Shown: piece by piece, positions 25,586 through 32,528 of the stretch
Position numbering within the stretch: the first letter of the stretch is position 1
How the letters are laid out: each line of letters opens with the position of its first letter
Assembly: GCA_029210625.1 (NCBI GenBank)
Contig: JARGFU010000025.1
Location: forward strand, 1-64,000
Reading direction: 5' to 3'
Length of the DNA stretch: 64,000 nt
Source of the DNA: Deltaproteobacteria bacterium
GTDB taxonomy: Bacteria > Myxococcota > Myxococcia > SLRQ01
Program-made: the position numbers and the translations under genes
The notes under the pieces: model-generated
The model's database searches: none
The model's input: only the letters and a program-made list of their open reading frames with translations
What the model was told of the DNA's origin: nothing

Positions 25586-27069
25586 TCCAGCAGCAGCTTC
25601 TTCTGGACCTTGCCCATGGCGTTGCGGGGGAGCTCATCGCGCAGGTGCACGGCGCGCGGGCGCTGGTGGGGCGAGAGCGCCTCGGCGACGCCCTGGATGA
25701 GCGCCGCCGGGTCGGGCCGGGCGCCGGGCGCGGGGACGACGAAGGCCTCGATGCGCTGGCCGAGGTCGTCGTCGGCGACCCCGACCACCGCCACCTCGGC
25801 GACGCCGGGCAGCTCGAGGAGGGCCGCCTCGACCTCGCCGGCGCCGATGCGGTAGCCCCCGCTCTTGATCAGATCCACCGAGCGCCGCCCGACCAGGCGG
25901 ACGCTGCCGTCGGCGCGGCGCGCCGCGATGTCGCCGGTCTTCAGCCAGCCCGCGAGGAGGACCTTGGCGCTCGCCGCCTCCTGCCCGTGGTAGCCCCGCA
26001 TCACCGAGGGGCCCCGCACCCAGACCTCGCCCAGGCTCTCGCCGTCGGAGGGCACCTCGCTCAGCCCGTCGTCCGCCACGAGCTTCAGCTCGACCCCCGG
26101 CAGGGGCGGCCCGACGAAGCCGGGGTCAGGGCCGTCCTCGACCCGCACCGCGCAGTTGATCGCGCTCTCGGTGAGGCCGTAGCGCTCGAAGACCGGCTGG
26201 CCGCAGAGGGCCTCGACCGCGGCGTGCATCCTCCGTGGCAGGGGCGCCGAGCCGCTGATCAGCCGCCGCGCCCTCCCCAGGGCCTCGCCGATGCCGGGAT
26301 CCTCGCGGCCGGCCTCGACCAGGCGGTGGAGCATCGTGGGCACCGAGAAGAGCATCCCCCGGCGCTCGCCCACCGCCCGGGCCAGGGCGCCGGGCTCGAA
26401 GCGGGGAAGGTGCAGGAGGCCACCGCCGTGGCGCAGCCCTCCGAAGAGCCCGAGGACCAGGCCGTGGACGTGGAAGAGCGGGAGCGCGTGGACCACGGGG
26501 GTCGCCTCGCCCCAGGCCCAGGCCCGGGCCAGGGCGTCGAGGTTCGCGGCCAGCCCGGCCGGCGAGTGGGGCACGCCCTTCGGGCTGCCGGTGGTGCCGG
26601 AGGTGTAGAGCATCAGGCAGGGGCGATCGTCGAGGGCCCGCCGCAGCGCGCCCCCCCTCCGGGATCCCTCGCTGGCGGCCTCCCGCAGGCGGGCGGGCTC
26701 GAGGGTGCAAAGCCCCGTGAGGGGGCTCCCCTCGGCGGCGGCCCGGCCGACGCGCAGGCGAGCCGCCGTGTCGGCGCGCAGGTGGGCGAGCGCCCGGTGC
26801 CCGAGCTTCCCCGCGTGGGGGACGGCGACGGCCCCGAGCTCCATCACCGCCAGGAGCGCCGGCAGGACCGCGAGGAGGTTCTCGGCGTCGCCCCCCACCT
26901 CGATCAGGACCGGCTCGCCCTCCGTGAGCCCCTCGGCCTCGAGGAGGCGCGCGGCGGCGTGGACGGCCGCGCCGAGCGCCGCGGCGTCGAGGCGAGCCTC
27001 GCCCAGGGAGAGCAGGGGGGCGCCGGTCGCCGGTCGCCCGGCGCCGAGGGGTGGGAAGAGGAGGTCCAC
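25582..27069 (-). CDS. Acyl-CoA synthetase-like AMP-binding enzyme
   Basis: A 495-residue member of the adenylate-forming family. The P-loop YTSGTTGSPKG, the ERYGLTES motif, LKTGDIA and the C-terminal Lys in GKVQKK are present, so it should be active in forming an acyl-adenylate and then an acyl-CoA. Its compact length resembles malonyl-CoA synthetase and other small acyl-CoA ligases, but the acid is not clear. The start is a GTG at 27069; AAGGA lies ten bases upstream and overlaps the stop of the SCP2-like gene, so the two are translationally linked. Its stop codon shares CTAG with the convergent glycosyltransferase gene. Confidence 0.75.
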   Translation of the reverse strand: MDLLFPPLGAGRPATGAPLLSLGEARLDAAALGAAVHAAARLLEAEGLTEGEPVLIEVGGDAENLLAVLPALLAVMELGAVAVPHAGKLGHRALAHLRADTAARLRVGRAAAEGSPLTGLCTLEPARLREAASEGSRRGGALRRALDDRPCLMLYTSGTTGSPKGVPHSPAGLAANLDALARAWAWGEATPVVHALPLFHVHGLVLGLFGGLRHGGGLLHLPRFEPGALARAVGERRGMLFSVPTMLHRLVEAGREDPGIGEALGRARRLISGSAPLPRRMHAAVEALCGQPVFERYGLTESAINCAVRVEDGPDPGFVGPPLPGVELKLVADDGLSEVPSDGESLGEVWVRGPSVMRGYHGQEAASAKVLLAGWLKTGDIAARRADGSVRLVGRRSVDLIKSGGYRIGAGEVEAALLELPGVAEVAVVGVADDDLGQRIEAFVVPAPGARPDPAALIQGVAEALSPHQRPRAVHLRDELPRNAMGKVQKKLLLD

Positions 27070-27083
27070 CGCCGGGGGGTCCT

Positions 27084-27563
27084 TCAGCGCGACTTGCGCA
27101 GCTTGTCGATGGCCTTCTTCACCGCGGTGGGGCCCATGTAGCCGTTCTTCGCCATGAAGGCGAAGACCTTGGCGCCGCCGAGGGCCATGGTCTTCAGGTA
27201 GCCCCGGCTGGTGAGCTTGAGGAAGCCCGAGTGGAGCTTCACCCCGATCTTCTGCTCGGGGTCGTCCGCGAGCATGCACTTGAAGAAGGTGACCGCGAAC
27301 TCACCCAGGTCGTCGGTCTGCATCGAGCAGAGGCGATCGACGGCCCCCGGGGCCAGCTCCAGCTCGAAGTCCGGATCGGAGGCCTTGCCCTCGCCGATCC
27401 GTCCGGCGCCCGTCTCGACGCCGAAGCGGTAGTCGCCCGGCACGTCGGTGAAGACCACGCCCACCTCGGCGCCCTTCTTGAGGGGCTTGGTCGCCTTCGC
27501 GGCCGCGGGGCTGGTCTCGAAGAAGGTGCGCAGCTTGTCGACGCTGGTTGCTTCGGTGCTCAT
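27084..27563 (-). CDS. SCP2-like lipid-binding protein
   Basis: A 159-residue protein that looks like an SCP2 sterol-carrier domain: a beta-rich first part, then the FELELAPGAVDRL and FKCMLADDPEQKIGVKLHSG segments, where SCP2 domains place the ligand cavity. Such proteins bind fatty acyl-CoA or sterol-like lipids. It precedes an acyl-CoA-synthetase-like gene with the ribosome site of that gene overlapping its stop, which fits a lipid-handling pair. TATACC ends nine bases before the start. The family call is moderate because the domain diverges widely. Confidence 0.55.
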   Translation of the reverse strand: MSTEATSVDKLRTFFETSPAAAKATKPLKKGAEVGVVFTDVPGDYRFGVETGAGRIGEGKASDPDFELELAPGAVDRLCSMQTDDLGEFAVTFFKCMLADDPEQKIGVKLHSGFLKLTSRGYLKTMALGGAKVFAFMAKNGYMGPTAVKKAIDKLRKSR

Positions 27564-27572
27564 GGGTCGAGC

Positions 27573-27578
27573 GGTATA
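27573..27578 (-). promoter_or_regulatory. Candidate -10 box of the SCP2-like gene
   Basis: TATACC lies nine bases before the ATG at 27563; a transcript from it would have almost no leader. Confidence 0.35.
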
Positions 27579-27648
27579 GGCCCTCCGCCGGGCCCTTGTC
27601 ATCCGGCGGCGCTTTGGAATACCCCCAGGGTCGAAAGGTTGGACTCAC

Positions 27649-28128
27649 ATGCGTACGTTCCGGACCCTGCTCCTCGCCCTGGCGATCGTCACCCTCCTGC
27701 CCGCCTGCACCGGCGGCCGCAAGAACCAGCGGATCCCCCGGGGACCGCAGTCGGAGGCCGTGCTCGAGCTGCTCGAGAGCTACCGTCACGCGATGGAGGC
27801 CCGGGACGTCGACGCCATCCTCTCCCTCACCTCGCCCGACTACCTCGACGGGCGCGGCTCCCTCGACCCCTCGGACGATCTCGACCGCGCGGGCCTGAAG
27901 GCCAAGCTCGAGGCGGAGATGGCGCGGATCACCGCCCTGAAGCTCTCCCTCGAGGTCCTCAAGCTCGAGTTCGACGAGGGCAAGGAGGTCGCGGCCCTCG
28001 AGCTGCGCTACGACCTGCGCTTCCAGCTCGAGATGCCCGCGGGCAGCAGCTGGCACAACGAGATCAACGTGCACCAGATGAAGCTGCGCCGCGAAGAGGC
28101 GGGGTGGCGGGTTATCGGGGGGCTGTAG
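27649..28128 (+). CDS. Small lipoprotein with NTF2/SnoaL-like fold
   Basis: A 159-residue lipoprotein (TLLPAC, lipidated Cys at residue 20). The mature part begins with a helix containing YRHAMEARDVDAILSL and ends with a strand reading LRREEAGWRVIGGL, a layout typical of NTF2/SnoaL-like proteins used for binding or as enzyme partners. No catalytic residues stand out. It is divergent from the SCP2-like gene, with AAAGG 11 bases before the start. Function unknown. Confidence 0.6.
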   Translation: MRTFRTLLLALAIVTLLPACTGGRKNQRIPRGPQSEAVLELLESYRHAMEARDVDAILSLTSPDYLDGRGSLDPSDDLDRAGLKAKLEAEMARITALKLSLEVLKLEFDEGKEVAALELRYDLRFQLEMPAGSSWHNEINVHQMKLRREEAGWRVIGGL

Positions 28129-28146
28129 GGCACCACGGCCCCCGCC

Positions 28147-28177
28147 GTACACCTACACGTACACGTACTCGTACACG
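28147..28177. repeat. GTACAC hexamer array, left arm
   Basis: Five hexamers (GTACAC, CTACAC, GTACAC, GTACTC, GTACAC) in a row after the lipoprotein stop. Its reverse complement recurs at 28231-28260, so the two arms can pair. Confidence 0.8.
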
Positions 28178-28184
28178 GCCTCTC

Positions 28185-28200
28185 CCTGGGCTTGCCCAGG
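28185..28200. terminator. Hairpin between convergent genes
   Basis: CCTGGGC and GCCCAGG form a tight stem in the loop between the two hexamer arms, midway between convergent stops at 28128 and 28280. It could help terminate transcription in both directions, although no U-run is seen. Confidence 0.4.
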
Positions 28201-28230
28201 TAGGGCTCGTCGAGCACGGGAGAATCCGAG

Positions 28231-28260
28231 CACGTGTCCGTGTACGTGCACGTGTACGAG
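28231..28260. repeat. CGTGTA hexamer array, right arm
   Basis: Hexamers CGTGTC, CGTGTA, CGTGCA and CGTGTA follow a CA pair; they are the inverted counterpart of the left arm. Together the two arms could form a long imperfect hairpin. Confidence 0.8.
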
Positions 28261-28279
28261 TCGCCCTGCCTTTTCGACC

Positions 28280-29191
28280 TCAGGCGCCGGGATCATCTCC
28301 CAGCGGCAGAGCAAAGAGCGTCGAGGGCCTCACGTAGACCCCCTGCAGCTTCGCCCCGAAGTGCAGGTGCGGCCCGGTCACCCGCCCGCTGCGGCCCACC
28401 AGGCCGATCACCTGTCCCTTCTCGACCCGATCCCCCTCCGCCACCTTCAGCTCGCTCATGTGGAAGTAGACGCTGAAGAGACCCAGGCCGTGATCGATGA
28501 AGACGCAGCGGCCGGTGTAGAAGAGGTGGCCGGCGAGGACGACCCGCCCACCGGCGACGGCCTGGATGGGGTCGCCGGTCTTGCCGTCGAGATCGAGGCC
28601 GAGGTGCCGGCTCTCGACCTTGTCGTTGAAGACCCGCTCCGTGCCGAAGACCCCGGTGACCTCCGTCGTCATCGGGCGCTGAAAGGCACCCCGCCAGAGG
28701 CGCTGGTCGGACTGCTTGCGCCAGGCCTTCTTGATGAGGGCCCGCTCCCGGCGGATCCGGGCCCGGGCCTGCTTCGGGGGGGAGGTGAAGCGGGGGCTCA
28801 CCCGCAGGGTCGACTGCTCGAACTCGACCTCGGCCACGGGGACGCCGACGGTGCGCTCCAGGGTCTGGCGCGCCTCCCCCTCGCCCCGGGTGAGGACCAC
28901 CTGCAGGGGGTGGGTGCCCGCCTCGGTCGTCACCGCGATCGGCGCCAGGGCCCGCTGCTGCTCGCCCCAGGGGAAGAAGGCGAGGCGGTGCTTCAGGAAG
29001 GTCGCCCCGATCTTCCAGTCCGCGGCGCCCTCCCCCTCCAGGCGGACCTCGACGACGAGGGGATCACCGCGGCCGGGCTGCTCCGGGTACCACTGCACGA
29101 AGACCTCCGGCTCGGCCGGCGCGGGCTGCGCCAGGATCCCCGCCGGCAGGAGCCAGAGCCCCAGCAAGAGCCACCGTCCGTACGACCTCAT
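28280..29191 (-). CDS. Exported M23-family (LytM-type) metallopeptidase
   Basis: A 303-residue protein with a signal peptide (about residues 1-22, ending ILAQP), a beta-rich N-terminal domain and a C-terminal M23 domain with all ligands: SRHLGLD (His and Asp), YFHM and HLHFG. It should act on peptidoglycan in the periplasm as an endopeptidase. The start at 29191 gives a clean signal peptide; a longer frame upstream would run through the mobile element. Its TATGGT box overlaps the end of the MITE-like element. It lies alone between the convergent lipoprotein gene and the element. Confidence 0.8.
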   Translation of the reverse strand: MRSYGRWLLLGLWLLPAGILAQPAPAEPEVFVQWYPEQPGRGDPLVVEVRLEGEGAADWKIGATFLKHRLAFFPWGEQQRALAPIAVTTEAGTHPLQVVLTRGEGEARQTLERTVGVPVAEVEFEQSTLRVSPRFTSPPKQARARIRRERALIKKAWRKQSDQRLWRGAFQRPMTTEVTGVFGTERVFNDKVESRHLGLDLDGKTGDPIQAVAGGRVVLAGHLFYTGRCVFIDHGLGLFSVYFHMSELKVAEGDRVEKGQVIGLVGRSGRVTGPHLHFGAKLQGVYVRPSTLFALPLGDDPGA

Positions 29192-29199
29192 CGCAACCC

Positions 29200-29205
29200 A
29201 CCATA
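29200..29205 (-). promoter_or_regulatory. Candidate -10 box of the M23 gene at the MITE border
   Basis: TATGGT ends eight bases before the ATG at 29191, and its first two bases are the terminal TA of the MITE-like element. The -35 region would lie inside the element. Confidence 0.4.
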
Positions 29206-29364
29206 GACCGATTTCAGGTTGATCTGATCCCACCACGCAGGTTCGGCACGCCCCCAGCGGCGTTGTCCTCCTTGCCGGGGCCCCACCCCGGCTGCGTCGT
29301 CCGCCTTGCTGGGAACGCGCCGCCCTCAGCGTGGACGGGCTCACCTCAACCTGAAAGCGGTCTA
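29204..29364. mobile_element. MITE-like element with 24-bp terminal inverted repeats
   Basis: A 161-bp segment begins with TAGACCG(A/C)TTTCAGGTTGA and ends with its inverted copy; 21 of 24 terminal positions match. Both outer ends are TA, as expected for insertion at a TA target. The interior also folds: CCCACCACGCAG near the left pairs roughly with CAGCGTGGACGGG near the right, and GCCGGGG pairs with CCCCGGC at the centre. It has no coding capacity. The features fit a miniature inverted-repeat element mobilised in trans by a Tc1/IS630-type transposase, though no such gene is in the window. Its right end supplies the stop codon of the kinase-like gene. Confidence 0.6.
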
Positions 29365-30360
29365 ACGCGGGTGGAGCGCATCCCAAAATTCAGCCCCGAT
29401 CGCCTCGAGGTGGCGCAGGCATCGATCGAGCTCGCGCCAGTCCTTCTGCACCAGGCGATCGCCCGCGAGGGGGCTGCGGGCGAAGTCGCGGATCCGGCTC
29501 AGGGCGTAGCGGGCGGCCACGAAGTGGAGCGCGCCGCGCAGGCGATCCGGGTCGGCGCCCGGCGCCCGGCCGTAGCCCTCGAGGAGCGCGCGCGCCCCCG
29601 CGGCGTCGGGCCCCGCGTCGGTCCAGCAGAAGATCAGCAGGCCCACCGCCAGGTCCCACTCCCGGGGCAGATCGCAGGCCATCTCGAAGTCGAGGACCCC
29701 GGTGATCCGTCCGCCCTCCCAGTGGAGGTTGTCGGGGAAGAGATCGCCGTGCCCCACGAGGGGGGCCTCTCCCGCCGGGAGGGTCACCGCCTCCCGGCCT
29801 CGCTCCAGGGCCCGCCGGATCCGGGGGAGGGCCTCGCCGACCTCTCCCCCCGGGGCCTCCGCCTCCAGCGCCCGCAGCCAGCCCTCCACGGTCGCGCCGC
29901 CGTAGGGGTTCGAGCGCCGCCCGGCGAAGCCGGCGGAGGCGAGGTGGAGGCGGGCGAGGAGGGCGCCGAGGGAGCGCAGCTCGGGGGGCCCGAGCGTGGC
30001 GGGCTGCCGCGGGCCTCCCGGGACCGCCTCGAAGAGGGCGGCCGGCGCCCCGGCCAGCTCCCGGAAGAGGCGGCCGTCCCGGTGCACGACCACCTCCGGC
30101 AGGTGGAGGGGCTCCGCCACCCCGGCGGCGAGGCGCGGGGCGAGGTGGCGCAGGAGGGCGAGCTCGTACTCGACCTCCCCGATCGGCGTCCCCTCGTAGC
30201 GGCGCAGGTAGCGGGTGCGCCCGGCGTGGCGCAGCCGGTAGGTGGTGTGGATCGAGCCCTCGGCCACCCCCTCGCTGGCCTCCAGGTGGGCGCCCTCTAG
30301 CCCCGCCGCCTCGAGAAAGGCCGCGATCTCGGTGGCTTGGAGGGGGGTGTGGACCGCCAT
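29362..30360 (-). CDS. Homoserine kinase type II-like (APH fold) protein
   Basis: A 332-residue kinase of the aminoglycoside/choline-kinase fold. The N-terminus (MAVHTPL, then GVAEGSIHTTYRL) and the catalytic region HGDLFPDN (204-211) with VLDFEMAC follow the pattern of type II homoserine kinase ThrB, which phosphorylates homoserine for threonine synthesis. Length is close to the usual 315-320. It could be another small-molecule kinase of this fold, since no threonine gene adjoins it. The stop codon TAG is the first three bases of the MITE end, so the native C-terminus may be altered. TAAGGT ends seven bases before the start. Confidence 0.6.
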   Translation of the reverse strand: MAVHTPLQATEIAAFLEAAGLEGAHLEASEGVAEGSIHTTYRLRHAGRTRYLRRYEGTPIGEVEYELALLRHLAPRLAAGVAEPLHLPEVVVHRDGRLFRELAGAPAALFEAVPGGPRQPATLGPPELRSLGALLARLHLASAGFAGRRSNPYGGATVEGWLRALEAEAPGGEVGEALPRIRRALERGREAVTLPAGEAPLVGHGDLFPDNLHWEGGRITGVLDFEMACDLPREWDLAVGLLIFCWTDAGPDAAGARALLEGYGRAPGADPDRLRGALHFVAARYALSRIRDFARSPLAGDRLVQKDWRELDRCLRHLEAIGAEFWDALHPR

Positions 30361-30367
30361 GGACCTC

Positions 30368-30373
30368 ACCTTA
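30368..30373 (-). promoter_or_regulatory. Candidate -10 box of the homoserine kinase-like gene
   Basis: TAAGGT lies seven bases before the ATG at 30360, predicting a leaderless message. Confidence 0.4.
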
Positions 30374-30433
30374 CTTCAAAGGTCCCGCCGGGATCGGTCA
30401 GTCGTCCGATGCCCGTTTTCGCCTGGGCTGGGC

Positions 30434-30439
30434 TAGGCT
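30434..30439 (+). promoter_or_regulatory. Candidate -10 box of the Cys-rich lipoprotein gene
   Basis: TAGGCT lies six bases before the ATG at 30446. Together with the previous entry it forms a divergent pair 60 bases apart. Confidence 0.4.
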
Positions 30440-30445
30440 CACAGG

Positions 30446-32449
30446 ATGAGGTCCATCAAGGGAGGGGTGTGGCTCGTCGCCGTGGTTGCCCTGCTGTCCG
30501 CCGCTTGCGGCGGGAACGGCACGGTGACCCCTGACGGTGGCGGAACGACGGACGGCGGAACCGACGGCGGCAGCGGTGCCGGCCGGAGGCTCTCGGTGGT
30601 CGGTCCACCCCTGGTGAGCGTCCAGACGGGCACCACCGCCCAGCTCCAGGTCGCCCTGGTCCAGGAGAACGTCGGCGCGGTCGCCGGCGAGGTGATCACC
30701 TTCCAGATCATCGGCAACTCCGCGGACTCGGCCCTGGGCGGCGCCCTCACCGGCACCGCCGTCACCGACGCGGGCGGCCTCGCGGCGATCACCCTGAACG
30801 CGGGCATGACCGAGACCACCTTCCAGGTGGCCGCCTCGGCGCAGGGCGCCAACCAGGTCGCCTTCGGCGTCCAGGTGATCCAGCTCCAGCAGATCCTCCA
30901 GATCGTCCGGACCCCCACCGTCCGGGTCCAGGCCAACGGCCTCCAGGCCATGGTCGACTCGACGGCCTTCACCAAGGTGCTGCTGCGGGTGCGGATCACC
31001 GACCAGTTCGGCAACGCCCTCGAGGGGGTGCCGGTCTACTACTCCTTCCAGACGACCGCCTCGAGCGCGGCCTTCGTCGACGCGGCGGTCACCCCCACCA
31101 CCGGCGGCGGCGGCGAGGCCCAGATCACCCTCGACACGGGCACCGACCTCCAGGACACCTTCATCATCACGGCCCGCAGCGACGCCTCGGCCACGGCCAC
31201 CTGGACCGTCACGCTGCAGGACGCGGCGATCAAGCTCTGCGCCGGCAACCAGGACTGCCCCCAGGGGCAGTACTGCGACGGCAACGGCATCTGCCAGGGC
31301 GTGCCGGGCTGTGACCCCACCCAGGGCATCGACTGCCCGGTGGGCTACCAGTGCTCGCCGAACAACGAGTGCCTGCCGGTGTTCGGCGGGGTCTGCGTCG
31401 ACGACAGCAACTGCGGCAACGGCTTCCACTGCGACACGACCACCGGCGCCTGCGTGGCGGACAACCCCTCCTGCGACGCCACCAACCCCTGCCCCTCGGG
31501 CTTCGTCTGCAACGCCGGCGCCTGCGAGCCGGTCGGCGTCATCCCCGACATCTCCGGCCCCTGGTACACCGAGCACGTCTTCGACATCTCGGGCGCCATC
31601 CCCTTCGTGGCGGACATCGCCGGTCCCATCCGCACCATCGACCGCATCCTGGTGGGCGACTTCGGGCTGCCGGGCTTCATCGAGGACATCATCGCCTCGG
31701 TGGTGCAGCAGTACATCCCGGGCTGGGTGGTCGACCTCATCCACGTCCTCGACGTCATCGCGACCCTGCTCAACGAGCTGCGCTCGATGGGCTACATGAC
31801 CATCACCCAGACCGACGGCGCCTGGACCGGCACCGAGGTCTGGGAGAGCTTCGTCTTCTACGACCTCACCCTCTGCAGCTCGATCCCCGCCGACCCCACC
31901 CCGCCCTGCGCCCGGGTCGACCTCTTCACCTCCGGCCCCGGCGTCCCCGCCGATCTCGGGCTGAAGGTGAAGCCCTTCAACGGCACGGTGAGCGAGAGCG
32001 TCGTCGTGGTGAACGAGCGCGAGGCCGAGATGCGGGTGGCCAAGCTGGTGGGCTGGCTGGTCGACGAGCTGATCGACCGCTTCACCCCCTACAGCACCCT
32101 CTCCGAGGCCCTGGTGGCCGTCGTGGACTGCGAGAGCATCGGCTCCTTCGTCGCGAACAACAGCTTCGGCCTCCTCTCGGAGTCCGCCGCCGAGGGCATC
32201 TGCAACTCCCTGGTCGGCAGCGTGGCCCAGACGGTCACCGACCGGCTCTACGGGTTCGCCTTCGACCTCGGGGTGCTGACCTTCCACGGTGAGGCGAACA
32301 TCACCGAGATGCGCACCACCCAGGCGCGCGAACTGGGCACGGCGAACCACGAGTCCACCCGCGACGGCTGGTACGACGGCGAGTTCCTCACCAGCATCCT
32401 CCGGGACATCGAGGGCACCTGGCGCGCCTCGCGCCGTCAGATCCCCTAG
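30446..32449 (+). CDS. Large lipoprotein with Ig-like domains and a Cys-rich segment
   Basis: A 667-residue lipoprotein (SAAC, Cys at residue 21) with a Gly/Asp/Thr linker typical of myxobacterial surface lipoproteins. Two Ig-like beta domains (about residues 50-150 and 155-260) resemble bacterial Big domains. A Cys-rich stretch (about 265-370) contains repeated CxxxxDCPxGxxC-like units similar to those in other deltaproteobacterial secreted proteins. The last 300 residues are a separate domain I cannot assign, containing a hydrophobic helical part around residues 385-450. It is probably surface exposed; function unknown. Confidence 0.65.
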   Translation: MRSIKGGVWLVAVVALLSAACGGNGTVTPDGGGTTDGGTDGGSGAGRRLSVVGPPLVSVQTGTTAQLQVALVQENVGAVAGEVITFQIIGNSADSALGGALTGTAVTDAGGLAAITLNAGMTETTFQVAASAQGANQVAFGVQVIQLQQILQIVRTPTVRVQANGLQAMVDSTAFTKVLLRVRITDQFGNALEGVPVYYSFQTTASSAAFVDAAVTPTTGGGGEAQITLDTGTDLQDTFIITARSDASATATWTVTLQDAAIKLCAGNQDCPQGQYCDGNGICQGVPGCDPTQGIDCPVGYQCSPNNECLPVFGGVCVDDSNCGNGFHCDTTTGACVADNPSCDATNPCPSGFVCNAGACEPVGVIPDISGPWYTEHVFDISGAIPFVADIAGPIRTIDRILVGDFGLPGFIEDIIASVVQQYIPGWVVDLIHVLDVIATLLNELRSMGYMTITQTDGAWTGTEVWESFVFYDLTLCSSIPADPTPPCARVDLFTSGPGVPADLGLKVKPFNGTVSESVVVVNEREAEMRVAKLVGWLVDELIDRFTPYSTLSEALVAVVDCESIGSFVANNSFGLLSESAAEGICNSLVGSVAQTVTDRLYGFAFDLGVLTFHGEANITEMRTTQARELGTANHESTRDGWYDGEFLTSILRDIEGTWRASRRQIP

Positions 32450-32460
32450 CGGGTGCCGGC

Positions 32461-32474
32461 GGCCCTTTCGGGCC
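32461..32474 (+). terminator. Hairpin after the Cys-rich lipoprotein gene
   Basis: GGCCC and GGGCC pair across TTTC, 12 bases after the stop. The stem is short and lacks a U-run. Confidence 0.35.
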
Positions 32475-32494
32475 AGTTCTTGCGACCACCCGGT

Positions 32495-32516
32495 CCGCCC
32501 CATAGCATCGGGGCGG
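32495..32516 (+). promoter_or_regulatory. Inverted repeat upstream of the kinase gene
   Basis: CCGCCCC and GGGGCGG are perfectly inverted around an 8-base centre that contains TAGCAT, a possible -10 box 20 bases before the GTG start. A dyad centred on a promoter element is a plausible operator. Confidence 0.4.
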
Positions 32517-32528
32517 TACGTGTAGATC

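Noticed and set aside
29204-29364. An ordinary terminator between two minus-strand genes
   Set aside because: The long TA-ended inverted repeats and 113-bp interior are too large, there is no U-run, and the right end overlaps a coding stop.
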